Made by a program: the position numbers and the translations under genes. Below the pieces are notes generated by a model. The model saw nothing but the letters and a program-made list of their open reading frames with translations. It made no database searches and was not told the origin of the DNA. This document shows, in pieces, positions 16,448 to 25,086 of a DNA stretch of 64,000 nt; position 1 is the stretch's first letter, and the number at the start of each line of letters is the position of its first letter. Origin of the DNA: Flavobacterium laiguense (lineage in GTDB: Bacteria > Bacteroidota > Bacteroidia > Flavobacteriales > Flavobacteriaceae); assembly GCF_003097655.1 (NCBI RefSeq), contig NZ_QCZH01000001.1, positions 372,001 to 436,000 on the forward strand, written 5' to 3'.

Positions 16448-19400
16448 TTGGAAAAATCAAATTCGATACATCAAAAATTAGAAGCTTTTATCAAGAAGTA
16501 TTACACCAATGAGTTAATCCGGGGTATTATATTTTTCGTTGGTTTAGGATTAATTTATTTTTTGTTTACTCTTTTTATAGAGTATTTCCTTTGGTTACAA
16601 CCACAAGGAAGGTCATTTTTGTTTTGGTTTTTTATCACTGTCGAAGCTTTCTTGTTGCTTAGATTTATACTTTTCCCAGTTTTTAAAATTTTAAAATTCC
16701 AAAAAGGGATTGATTATAAACAAGCTTCTTTGATTATAGGAAACCATTTTTCGGAAGTGAATGATACTCTAACGAATTATCTTCAACTTTCTAATTCTGA
16801 TAGGTCTGCTTATAATTCAGAATTATTGTTGGCTTCCATCGAACAAAAAGCAAACGCTCTTAATCCAATTCCGTTTGGTAAAGCAATTGATTTTAATAAA
16901 AACAGGAAGTTTTTACCCTTAGCCATTATCCCAATTTTGTTTTTATTGTTCTTCTTTTTATCAGGTAATAGCAGTGTCATTTCTCAAAGTTTGAATAGGG
17001 TAGTGCATTTCAATGCCGCATTTGCACCTCCAGCACCTTTTAAATTTGTTGTATTGAATGCCAATTTGGTTACCGAACAAGGCAAAGATTTTGTGTTGCA
17101 TATAAAATCAGAAGGTTCGATTGTTCCAGAAAATGTGATGATCTTTATTGGAGATGAAAGTTATTTTTTAGAAACCATTCGTCCCGGAGAGTTTCAATTC
17201 AAAATTGTGAAGCCTTCTTCTAATGTTGCTTTCCATCTTGAAGCCAATACAGTTTTCTCTTCTAATTATGAATTGAAAGTAATTGCTGTTCCTACTATTG
17301 CCAATTTCGAAATGAAGTTCGTTTATCCTTCGTATCTGAATCTAAAAAATACGATTATCAAAGGATCAGGGAATGCTATAATTCCAGAAGGCACACAAGT
17401 TACTTGGGTTATGAATACCAATTATACTCAAAATGTAGTTTGGAAAGTAGGTTCTCATGAATTTCCTTTCTCTAAAACGGATAATACCTTCAATTTATCA
17501 AAAAATATTACTCAAAACACAGAATATCAAATTATTACATCTAATTCTGAAGTAAAAAACTTCGAAAAGTTAGATTATCAGCTCAATATTGTCAAAGATC
17601 AGTTTCCTACCATCAATGTTGCCAAAGTACCCGATAGTTTAAGGGTAGGGAACACCTATTTTGTGGGACAATTATCGGATGATTACGGTTTATATAAGTT
17701 ACAGATCGTTTACTATGAAAGCGGAAAACCACTTAATGCCAAACGTGGAACGATAGCAGTTAAGAAGGATACATTTGATCAATTTGTTTTTGATTTTCCG
17801 AGTAACCTTGATTTGGTAAAAGGGGTAACCTATGATTTCTATTTCGAGGTTTTCGATAACGATGCGATTCATCATTTCAAAAGCACCCGTTCTTCTGTGT
17901 TTTCAAACCGTGTACTTTCGGATGAGGAAAAACAAAATCAAGTTTTTCAAGAGCAAAATAATGACATCAACAGTTTGCAAAAAACATTGTCTAAACAGGA
18001 TAAACAGTTTTCTGAAATGGAAAAACTTCAGAAAGCCAGCAAAGAAAAAGCCTCTTTAGATTTTAAAGACCGTCAAAAAGTGAATGATTTCATCAAACAG
18101 CAAAAGCAGCAAAATGAATTGATGAAGGAGTTTGCCAATAAAATGAAGAACAATTTAGATAAATCTAATCCGCAGCAAAAAGATGAAAACAAAGAATTGT
18201 TGCAAAAAAGATTAGAGAACACGGAAAAGGAATTAGATAAAAACAAGAAATTATTAGATGAGCTTAATGAGCTAAACAATAAAATTAATGATGAAGATTT
18301 TACCGAGAAGTTAGAAAAATTTAAAGAGAAAAGTAAAAGTCAAAATAAGAATTTAGCACAATTAGTCGAACTGACGAAGCGGTATTATGTCGAAAAAAAG
18401 GCTGAACAAATAGCGGATAAATTAGATAAGTTATCTCAAAAAGAAGATAAATTATCGGATAATGAAAAAGAGAATTCTACAGCAGAACAGAAGAAACTCA
18501 ATGATGAGTTTGATAAAATACAAGCTGAACTTGATAAATTAGAAAAGGAAAATAACGAATTAAAAGCACCGATGGATATTCCGAATGATGCTGAAAAGGA
18601 AAAAAGCATCAAAGAAGATTTAAACAAAGCGGCTGAAGATTTACAAAAAAACAACAAATCAAAAGCCAAACCGAGTCAAAAAAGCGCTTCCAAAAAGATG
18701 AAGGAAATGTCTAAAGCTATGGAGCAGGCAATGGAAGAATCGAACAAAGATCAGATAGAAGAAGATGTAAAAATGTTGCGTCAAATATTGGATAATCTAT
18801 TGACCTATTCTTTTTCCCAAGAGGATGTAATGAACCAATTTAAAACAATTAAATTGGGTTCTCCATCTTTCAACAAGTATATTAAAAGTCAGCAAAATTT
18901 AAAAATTGAGTTCAAGCATGTAGATGATAGCCTTTTCGCTTTGTCCTTGCGCCAACCTAAAATTGCCGAAGCGGTTACCAAAGAGGTGGCCAATGTACAG
19001 TACAATATTGATAAATCTATTGAAAGTTTATCTGATTCACAAATTCAAAGAGGTTTGTCTCAACAACAATATGCGTTATCTTCTGCTAATAAACTAGCCG
19101 ATTTATTAAGTGATTCTCTTAATAGCATGCAAATGCAAATGTCTGGCAGTAGTGGTGGTAAACCAAAACCTGGTAAAGGGTCAGGAATGCAATTACCGGA
19201 TATCATCAAAAAGCAAGGGGAGCTTGGAGATAAGATGAAACAGGGAATGGAGAAAGGAAAGAAACCAGGAGAAGGAAAGAAACCGGGAGATAGCACTAAG
19301 GAAAAAGGTTCTCAATCTGGAAAAGAACAAGGAGGAGAAGGTGGAGAAAATGGAGAAGGAGATGCCAAAGCTATAATGGATATTTACAAAGAGCAAAAAC

Positions 19401-19765
19401 AATTGCGTGAAGCGCTTCAAGAAGAATTGAATAAAAAGGGCTTAGGCAACAATGGGCAAAACGCATTGGAGCAAATGAAGCTACTGGAAAAGCAATTATT
19501 AAACAAAGGTTTTTCCAACGAAACGATTCAAAAAATCAATAATATCAAACAGGAACTTTTAAAATTAGATACTGCAATTCGTCTGCAAGGGGAAGATCCT
19601 AAACGTCAATCCGAGACTAATACGAAGAGTTTTTCTAACCAAGCGAGTCCATTGCCAAAGGTGCTTTCAGATTATTTGAATAGCATCGAAATATTAAATA
19701 GACAATCGCTACCTTTGCGCTCGAATTTTAATCAAAAAGTTCAAGTATATTTCAACAACAAATGA
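16448..19765 (+). CDS. DUF4175 family membrane protein with long coiled coil
   Basis: The 1105-residue protein has two N-terminal membrane helices (LIRGIIFFVGLGLIYFLFTL; FWFFITVEAFLLLRFILFPV) and a third near residue 155 (LAIIPILFLLFFFLSG). A beta-rich extracytoplasmic region of about 300 residues follows, then a very long Lys/Glu/Gln-rich coiled coil (about 500-800). A Gly/Lys-rich low-complexity segment (about 900-970) precedes a final helical tail. This is the DUF4175 arrangement, Bacteroidota-specific and of unknown function. The best start is TTG at 16448 (protein begins with EKSNSIHQKLEAF), since no in-frame ATG follows for hundreds of codons. It overlaps ybeY by four bases (ATGA), indicating translational coupling. 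Confidence 0.85.
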   Translation: MEKSNSIHQKLEAFIKKYYTNELIRGIIFFVGLGLIYFLFTLFIEYFLWLQPQGRSFLFWFFITVEAFLLLRFILFPVFKILKFQKGIDYKQASLIIGNHFSEVNDTLTNYLQLSNSDRSAYNSELLLASIEQKANALNPIPFGKAIDFNKNRKFLPLAIIPILFLLFFFLSGNSSVISQSLNRVVHFNAAFAPPAPFKFVVLNANLVTEQGKDFVLHIKSEGSIVPENVMIFIGDESYFLETIRPGEFQFKIVKPSSNVAFHLEANTVFSSNYELKVIAVPTIANFEMKFVYPSYLNLKNTIIKGSGNAIIPEGTQVTWVMNTNYTQNVVWKVGSHEFPFSKTDNTFNLSKNITQNTEYQIITSNSEVKNFEKLDYQLNIVKDQFPTINVAKVPDSLRVGNTYFVGQLSDDYGLYKLQIVYYESGKPLNAKRGTIAVKKDTFDQFVFDFPSNLDLVKGVTYDFYFEVFDNDAIHHFKSTRSSVFSNRVLSDEEKQNQVFQEQNNDINSLQKTLSKQDKQFSEMEKLQKASKEKASLDFKDRQKVNDFIKQQKQQNELMKEFANKMKNNLDKSNPQQKDENKELLQKRLENTEKELDKNKKLLDELNELNNKINDEDFTEKLEKFKEKSKSQNKNLAQLVELTKRYYVEKKAEQIADKLDKLSQKEDKLSDNEKENSTAEQKKLNDEFDKIQAELDKLEKENNELKAPMDIPNDAEKEKSIKEDLNKAAEDLQKNNKSKAKPSQKSASKKMKEMSKAMEQAMEESNKDQIEEDVKMLRQILDNLLTYSFSQEDVMNQFKTIKLGSPSFNKYIKSQQNLKIEFKHVDDSLFALSLRQPKIAEAVTKEVANVQYNIDKSIESLSDSQIQRGLSQQQYALSSANKLADLLSDSLNSMQMQMSGSSGGKPKPGKGSGMQLPDIIKKQGELGDKMKQGMEKGKKPGEGKKPGDSTKEKGSQSGKEQGGEGGENGEGDAKAIMDIYKEQKQLREALQEELNKKGLGNNGQNALEQMKLLEKQLLNKGFSNETIQKINNIKQELLKLDTAIRLQGEDPKRQSETNTKSFSNQASPLPKVLSDYLNSIEILNRQSLPLRSNFNQKVQVYFNNK

Positions 19766-20181
19766 TCAATTTTAATTACGAATCCGATTTTACTTTAGAT
19801 AACGAAGAGGCGATAGCTACTTGGTTAAGTGCTGTAATAGTTTCGGAAAACAAGAGCGAAGGAGAAATTAATTATATTTTTTGCGACGATGAATACCTAC
19901 ACAAAATCAATGTAGAGTATTTGGATCACGACACACTTACCGATGTTATCAGTTTTGATTACACTATGGGTAACGAAATAAGCGGAGATGTTTTTGTTTC
20001 TGTCGAAAGAGTTCTAGACAACTCCAAAGATTATAAAACCAGTTTCGACGAAGAGTTGAAACGTGTTTTGGTTCACGGGGTTTTACATTATTGTGGATAT
20101 AAAGACAAATCAGAAGCTGACGAGATTCTAATGCGAAGTAAAGAAGAAGAGAAATTAACTATGTTTCACGTGGAACAGTAG
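19762..20181 (+). CDS. ybeY: Endoribonuclease YbeY (rRNA maturation factor)
   Basis: Zinc-dependent endoribonuclease for 16S rRNA 3'-end maturation and ribosome quality control. The 139-residue protein has the conserved YLDHDTLTDVISFDY segment and the metal motif HGVLHYCGYKDK, with His105 and His109. In the E. coli-type motif (HGxLHLxGYDH) a third His follows; here Asp115 stands in that place. From memory this is the usual form in Bacteroidota, not a defect. The ATG overlaps the DUF4175 stop. The last codons (MFHVEQ) are encoded within a parS site. Confidence 0.92.
   Translation: MINFNYESDFTLDNEEAIATWLSAVIVSENKSEGEINYIFCDDEYLHKINVEYLDHDTLTDVISFDYTMGNEISGDVFVSVERVLDNSKDYKTSFDEELKRVLVHGVLHYCGYKDKSEADEILMRSKEEEKLTMFHVEQ
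20162..20177. promoter_or_regulatory. parS site 1 (inside the ybeY 3' end)
   Basis: TGTTTCACGTGGAACA is a full match to the ParB-binding consensus TGTTNCACGTGNAACA and overlaps the last codons of ybeY. Confidence 0.9.
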
Positions 20182-20216
20182 ATTAAAATGTATTAAAACT
20201 ATATAAAAAAGCAATA

Positions 20217-20232
20217 CGTTCCACGTGAAACA
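20217..20232. promoter_or_regulatory. parS site 2
   Basis: CGTTCCACGTGAAACA matches the parS consensus at 15 of 16 positions; it is in the opposite orientation to site 1. Confidence 0.85.
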
Positions 20233-20302
20233 TTTTTTTTTTGTAAATTTTTTTAAAATAAATTTTTCACACAAAACGTAATTTATTCGTTTTAAAACAA
20301 TA

Positions 20303-20318
20303 TGTTTCACGTGGAACA
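20303..20318. promoter_or_regulatory. parS site 3
   Basis: TGTTTCACGTGGAACA, a full match to the parS consensus, in the ybeY-mnmG gap. Confidence 0.9.
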
Positions 20319-20346
20319 TTATTTAGATTGCTTAGATTGTTTATAT

Positions 20347-20362
20347 TGTTTCACGTGGAACG
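20347..20362. promoter_or_regulatory. parS site 4
   Basis: TGTTTCACGTGGAACG, 15 of 16 matches, 50 bases before the mnmG start. Confidence 0.85.
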
Positions 20363-20411
20363 TTAATTTGAGATTTCATAATTCCTTTTCGAAGGATTAA
20401 TATATAAGAAA

Positions 20412-22283
20412 ATGTTTTTAGAAGAGTATGATGTAATTGTGGTGGGTGCGGGTCACGCTGGTTCTGAAGCGGCGGCGGCAGCGGCAAATTTGGGCTCCAA
20501 AATTTTGCTGGTGACGATGAGTTTGCAGAACATTGCACAGATGTCTTGTAACCCTGCAATGGGTGGAATTGCAAAAGGGCAAATCGTTCGCGAGATCGAT
20601 GCGCTCGGTGGGTACTCCGGAATTGTTTCGGATCGAACTGCAATTCAATTCAAGATGTTGAATAAATCAAAGGGTCCCGCGATGTGGTCTCCAAGAGTTC
20701 AAAGTGACCGTATGCGTTTTGCCGAAGAATGGAGAATGATGTTGGAGGGAACTCCGAATCTTGATTTTTACCAAGAAATGGTAAAAGGATTGATAATTGA
20801 GAATGGAAAGATAAAAGGGGTCAAAACTTCGTTGGGAGTGGAGATTCGATCCAAATCGGTTGTCTTGACGAACGGGACTTTTTTGAATGGTTTGATTCAT
20901 ATTGGAGAAAAACAATTCGGAGGTGGTCGTGCAGGAGAGAGTGCAGCGTATGGAATTACCGAAGATTTAATTCTGGCTGGTTTCGAAGCGGGTCGAATGA
21001 AAACGGGAACGCCTCCAAGAGTTGATGGAAGGTCGTTGGACTATTCTAAAATGAACGAAGAAAAAGGAGATGCAAGACCGGATAAGTTTTCGTATTCTGA
21101 TTTGACCAAACCATTGGCTGTTCAAAAATCGTGTCATATGACGTACACTTCGTTGGAAGTGCATAATATTTTGAGAGAAGGTTTTGATCGTTCTCCAATG
21201 TTCAACGGTAGGATAAAAAGTATAGGCCCGAGATATTGTCCGTCTATAGAAGACAAGATTAATCGTTTTGCGGATAAAGAGCGTCACCAATTATTTGTGG
21301 AGCCGGAAGGATGGAATACTTGTGAGGTTTACGTAAATGGTTTTTCAACTTCTTTGCCGGAGGATATTCAATTTAAAGCGTTGCGTTCTGTTGTCGGTTT
21401 TGAAAACGTGAAATTCTTTCGTCCGGGATATGCGATCGAATACGATTATTTTCCGCCAACGCAATTAAAGCATACCTTGGAAACTAAGTTGGTTGAAGGT
21501 TTGTATTTCGCTGGACAAATTAATGGAACGACTGGATATGAAGAAGCCGCTTCTCAAGGATTGATGGCTGGAATCAATGCGCATTTAAAAGTGCACGAAC
21601 AAGCTCCGTTAATTTTAAAAAGAGACGAAGCGTATATTGGTGTTTTAATTGATGACTTGATTACGAAGGGAACCGAAGAGCCGTATCGTATGTTTACTTC
21701 TCGTGCGGAATACAGAACCTTGTTGCGACAAGATAATGCCGATTTTAGATTAACGCCACTTTCGTATGAAATTGGTTTGGCATCGGAAGCACGTTTGCGT
21801 CGTATGGAACATAAATTAAATGAATCCGAAAAAATGGTTGCTTTCTTCAAAGAGACGAGTGTTTCTGTTGCAGAGACCAATCCGATTTTAGAAGCTAAGG
21901 ATACTGCGTTGATTAATCAAGGCGATAAAATGTTTAAAGTTTTCTCTAGACCGCAAATCGATTTGGAGGATATGATGAAATTTGAAAAAGTTGCTGAGTA
22001 TGTAGCCGAAAATAATTTAGACCTGGAAATTTTGGAACAAGCCGAAATACAAGTGAAGTATTCGGGCTATATCGAAAAGGAAAGAAATAACGCCGATAAG
22101 CTAACGCGCTTGGAAGACGTTAAGATTCCCGAAAATTTCGATTACAATAAAATCAAATCCATGTCGATAGAAGCAAAGCAAAAATTAAGCAAGATTCGTC
22201 CTGTGACAATTTCTCAAGCTTCCAGAATTAGTGGAGTTTCTCCTAGCGATGTTTCGGTGCTTTTGATTTACATGGGAAGGTAG
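20412..22283 (+). CDS. mnmG: tRNA uridine-5-carboxymethylaminomethyl modification enzyme MnmG (GidA)
   Basis: With MnmE it installs the carboxymethylaminomethyl group on wobble U34 of several tRNAs, using FAD, NADH, glycine or ammonium and methylene-THF. The 623-residue protein has the FAD dinucleotide motif DVIVVGAGHAGSEAAAAAA at its start. The MSCNPAMGGIAKGQIVREID signature, GRAGESAAYGITEDL, FAGQINGTTGYEEAASQG and MFTSRAEYRTLLRQDNAD are all intact, and the C-terminal helical domain ends ASRISGVSPSDVSVLLIYMG. It is full length. gidA is often near oriC and the par locus, which fits the flanking parS sites. Confidence 0.97.
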   Translation: MFLEEYDVIVVGAGHAGSEAAAAAANLGSKILLVTMSLQNIAQMSCNPAMGGIAKGQIVREIDALGGYSGIVSDRTAIQFKMLNKSKGPAMWSPRVQSDRMRFAEEWRMMLEGTPNLDFYQEMVKGLIIENGKIKGVKTSLGVEIRSKSVVLTNGTFLNGLIHIGEKQFGGGRAGESAAYGITEDLILAGFEAGRMKTGTPPRVDGRSLDYSKMNEEKGDARPDKFSYSDLTKPLAVQKSCHMTYTSLEVHNILREGFDRSPMFNGRIKSIGPRYCPSIEDKINRFADKERHQLFVEPEGWNTCEVYVNGFSTSLPEDIQFKALRSVVGFENVKFFRPGYAIEYDYFPPTQLKHTLETKLVEGLYFAGQINGTTGYEEAASQGLMAGINAHLKVHEQAPLILKRDEAYIGVLIDDLITKGTEEPYRMFTSRAEYRTLLRQDNADFRLTPLSYEIGLASEARLRRMEHKLNESEKMVAFFKETSVSVAETNPILEAKDTALINQGDKMFKVFSRPQIDLEDMMKFEKVAEYVAENNLDLEILEQAEIQVKYSGYIEKERNNADKLTRLEDVKIPENFDYNKIKSMSIEAKQKLSKIRPVTISQASRISGVSPSDVSVLLIYMGR

Positions 22284-22558
22284 GAGGAGATTTTAGATTT
22301 TAGAGTTTAGATTTTAGATTGAGGATTTTAGATTGAGGATTAATGATTTTTAATTTGTATAGTGGTTGAATTGTAATTTTCATAATATTCGTTTTACTTA
22401 ATTGTTGAAATAACTAAATTTGAAATGTTAACGTGATTGAGTTCCCCTCTAGAGAGGGGTTAGGGGTGTGTTTTTCTTTTAGAGCTGAAATTATATACGT
22501 GTTTGCTATCGCTCTGGTTTTTAATCTAAAATCTGCAATCTAAAATCTAAAATTAATT
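22284..22558. repeat. Intergenic repeats after mnmG
   Basis: Contains tandem GATTTTAGATTTTAGA-type units (22288-22340). The complementary AATCTAAAATCTGCAATCTA-type sequence lies at 22520-22552, so the two ends can pair around the middle. In between lies the palindromic CCCCTCTAGAGAGGGG at 22444-22459. The same TTTAGATT family occurs at 38320-38360 and 41590-41655. No gene seen. Confidence 0.6.
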
Positions 22559-22574
22559 TGTTCCACGTGAAACT
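22559..22574. promoter_or_regulatory. parS site 5
   Basis: TGTTCCACGTGAAACT, 15 of 16 matches to parS, about 280 bases after mnmG. Confidence 0.85.
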
Positions 22575-22628
22575 ATGCTCGCAGCACTAGTATTTGTTGA
22601 TAAATCGCTTCATACTATTTTTTTGAAA

Positions 22629-23095
22629 ATGAAAATTATCCAAACAACGAGTTTAACTTTAGATCAGAAACAATCGGCATTTGAACTTTGGAATTCGGAG
22701 TATCCAGAAAAAATTGGATATCCCGAATTATCCGAATTTGAGAATTATCTCGATGGACTTTCAAATGAAGAACATTATTTAGTAGTTGACGATCAAAATC
22801 AAATTCTGGGCTGGGCTTTTGCTTTTTTTAGAGAAGAGGAGATTGGTTCGGAATTATCATCAATTCAGAAATACAGGGAAAAGGATTTGGTTTACTTTTG
22901 CTGGATGAATTGAAAAAAAATAAATTGGCTTTGAATGGTTGGGTAATCGATCATCAAAATGATTTGAAACAAAATAATGAGCCTTATTTGTCGCCCTTAG
23001 GGTTCTATACAAAAAACGGTTTTTTAGTGCTTCAAAAGGACCGAATAGAAAAAGAGAAAATTTCGGCCGTTAAAATAAGGTGGGAAAGGAACTAG
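22629..23095 (+). pseudogene. GNAT family N-acetyltransferase, frameshifted
   Basis: The first frame from ATG 22629 reads a GNAT N-terminus (MKIIQTTSLTLDQKQ ... ILGWAFAFFREEE). It then loses sense and stops near 22913. In the next frame, from about 22840, the sequence DWFGIIINSEIQGKGFGLLL continues without a gap into LLDELKKNKLALNGWVID and runs to 23095. This includes the acetyl-CoA-binding motif QGKGFG. One missing base (or two extra) in GAAGAGGAGATTGG, about 22836-22849, explains the break. Either a true frameshift mutation or a sequencing error; if corrected, the product would be about 155 residues. Substrate unknown. Confidence 0.8.
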
Positions 23096-23207
23096 AGTTG
23101 ATTGCAATTCCTGTTTCTTAACAATGTTTTCTAAAAATTAAAATAGCACACGGATTATACGGATTTACGCAGATATTTTTTATTTTGAATTTGTGCTAAT
23201 TCGTTTA

Positions 23208-23225
23208 TCCCGATAACTATCGGGA
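23208..23225. repeat. REP-like palindrome copy 2
   Basis: TCCCGATAACTATCGGGA, the same family as 5200-5217. Confidence 0.75.
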
Positions 23226-23338
23226 GTGGTGAAAAAAAATAGGTATTATTGTTGGCAATCATATAGAATTAATAGTAAGAAAGAATTACTTTTCAGCTTT
23301 TCTACGCAAGGGTTGAAATTATTTATTTAAAAACAAAA

Positions 23339-24187
23339 ATGGACATTACACACAAAAAGCATTTTCTAAAAGTAAAAGATTATTCGGTTTCTCAAGAAAC
23401 TTTCGACTTGTATCAAGATGAAGTATTGGATATGTTAATCACACATCCACAACCTAGCTTAGATGTTTTAGGGAAATACTACGAAAGTGCCGATTATATT
23501 TCGCATACCGATTCTAAAAGATCTTTGTTTGAAAAGGCCTATCATTTTGTGAAAAATATTGCTTTAAAGAATAAATTGAATTTAATCAACTCTTATCAAC
23601 CTTCAAAAGGGTTGATTTTGGACATTGGTGCCGGAACTGGAGATTTTTTATCAGTGGCAAAGAATGACGGTTGGAAAACGGTAGGAGTAGAGCCTAGTGA
23701 TAAAGCCAAAGCCATTGCAAAAAGTAAAGGAGTTTCTTTTGTCGAGAAAACTTCAGAATTAGAGGATCATACTTTTGATGTTATTTCGATGTGGCACGTT
23801 TTGGAACACGTTCCCAATTTAGACGAACAAATCAAAGAATTAAAACGTTTGCTAAAACCCAGCGGAACTTTGATTGTAGCCGTTCCGAATTTCAAATCTT
23901 TCGATGCAAAACATTATGGACATTTTTGGGCGGCTTATGATGTGCCGATCCATTTTTGGCATTTCTCGAAAACAGCGATCCAAAAACTTTTCGAAAAAGA
24001 AAATATGAAGCTCGAAAAAGTATTGCCGATGAAATTTGATTCTTTTTATGTGAGCTTGCTTTCGGAAAAATACAAAACGGGAAAAATGAATTATATCAAA
24101 GCTTTTTTCATCGGATTGCAGTCGAATTGGAAAGCCAAGCAAAATTTGGAATACTCATCGCATATTTACATACTTAAAAACAACTAA
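23339..24187 (+). CDS. Class I SAM-dependent methyltransferase
   Basis: The 282-residue protein has an N-terminal helical part, then the SAM-binding motif I LILDIGAGTGDFLSVAKNDG (about residues 96-116). Motif II is GVEPSDKAKAIAKSKG, and VISMWHVLEHVPNLDEQIKE contains the post-motif LEHVPN typical of UbiG/Methyltransf_11/23 proteins. PSGTLIVAVPNFKSFDAKHY follows. C-terminal HFWHFSKTAIQKLFEKENM resembles methyltransferases of O-antigen or polyketide-like clusters. The target cannot be told. The gene stands alone. Confidence 0.88.
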   Translation: MDITHKKHFLKVKDYSVSQETFDLYQDEVLDMLITHPQPSLDVLGKYYESADYISHTDSKRSLFEKAYHFVKNIALKNKLNLINSYQPSKGLILDIGAGTGDFLSVAKNDGWKTVGVEPSDKAKAIAKSKGVSFVEKTSELEDHTFDVISMWHVLEHVPNLDEQIKELKRLLKPSGTLIVAVPNFKSFDAKHYGHFWAAYDVPIHFWHFSKTAIQKLFEKENMKLEKVLPMKFDSFYVSLLSEKYKTGKMNYIKAFFIGLQSNWKAKQNLEYSSHIYILKNN

Positions 24188-24393
24188 ATCGCATTTTAAG
24201 CCGTTTTAATACGCTTATTTTGGTTCTGCTAGGGTAATTATTCAATTATTTTGAATCGTCCTTTAGAAACGAGCCTTTAAATCCGTTTTTGATAGCTTTT
24301 TTTGATTGAATTTATATTTATTAATAATTAAAATTGATAATAATAAAATAGCAGCATTTTTGAAACTTTTTATCAATGCTATCTATTTTTTTA

Positions 24394-24401
24394 TATTTTT
24401 G
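24394..24401 (+). promoter_or_regulatory. Promoter -7 element of the OmpH-like gene
   Basis: TATTTTTG matches TAnnTTTG, 34 bases before the ATG at 24436. It lies inside the longer upstream frame, which supports the later start. Confidence 0.5.
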
Positions 24402-24435
24402 TCATCCATACTTAAAAAACTTGAAATACATCAAA

Positions 24436-24990
24436 ATGAAGAAAGCATTATTATTTATCGCAATTTCAATATCACTTGTTTCTTGTGATAAAGCAGCAGA
24501 AGTGAAAGAATTCAAAACAGCTTATGTTGATACAGCTGAGTTGATGAAAGAATATACAGAAACTAAAGATCTAGAAGCAAAATATAAAGGTCAAGCTGCT
24601 GAAAAAGGAAGACAATTGGAAGCAGAAATCAATAGATTCAAACAAGATGCTGCTAATTTTCAACGTAATGCTCAAGCAAACGGTCAAGAATGGGCTCAGA
24701 AAAATGGTCAAGAATTGCAACGTAGAGAGCAACAATTGGCTCAAGCGCAACAAGGTTTGCAAATGCAATTGCAACAAGAAAGCGGAAAAGAAATGGATTC
24801 TCTTGTAAAAGGGGTTAAAAAATTCATCAAAGAATACGGTAAAGAGAAAGGATATGCTTATATCTATGGTACTGGCGATGCAGCTTCGATCTTGTATGCT
24901 GAAGAGAAATACAACATCACTAAAGACATCGTGAAATTATTGAACGAAAAATACAAATCGGCTGCTAAAACAGAAGAAGTTAAAAAGTAA
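24436..24990 (+). CDS. OmpH/Skp-like lipoprotein
   Basis: The 184-residue product from ATG 24436 starts MKKALLFIAISISLVSCDKA, a lipoprotein signal with Cys17. It then resembles OmpH/Skp: FKTAYVDTAELMKEYTETKD at the start (as in KIGYVDxxxLL), a long Gln/Glu-rich coiled coil (about 55-125), and the terminal YAYIYGTGDAASILYAEEKY and DITKDIVKLLNEKY-type end. Skp is a periplasmic chaperone for outer-membrane proteins; a lipid-anchored form would be held at a membrane. It is monocistronic with a terminator at 25014. Confidence 0.85.
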   Translation: MKKALLFIAISISLVSCDKAAEVKEFKTAYVDTAELMKEYTETKDLEAKYKGQAAEKGRQLEAEINRFKQDAANFQRNAQANGQEWAQKNGQELQRREQQLAQAQQGLQMQLQQESGKEMDSLVKGVKKFIKEYGKEKGYAYIYGTGDAASILYAEEKYNITKDIVKLLNEKYKSAAKTEEVKK

Positions 24991-25013
24991 TTTTTTGTTT
25001 GCACAAATACATA

Positions 25014-25048
25014 AAACCTTCATCTTGAACAAGATTGAAGGTTTTTTT
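25014..25048 (+). terminator. Terminator after the OmpH-like gene
   Basis: Stem AACCTTCATCTTG/AAGATTGAAGGTT (one bulge or mismatch), loop AAC, then T7. Confidence 0.85.
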
Positions 25049-25086
25049 ATTTAAAAATATTTTAGCACTCTAAATTTATACGCCAA

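Noticed and set aside
22288..22340. GATTTTAGATTTTAGA tandem units considered as CRISPR or regulatory iterons
   Set aside because: The units are irregular and very short, and also occur at two other intergenic places, so a simple dispersed repeat is the better reading.
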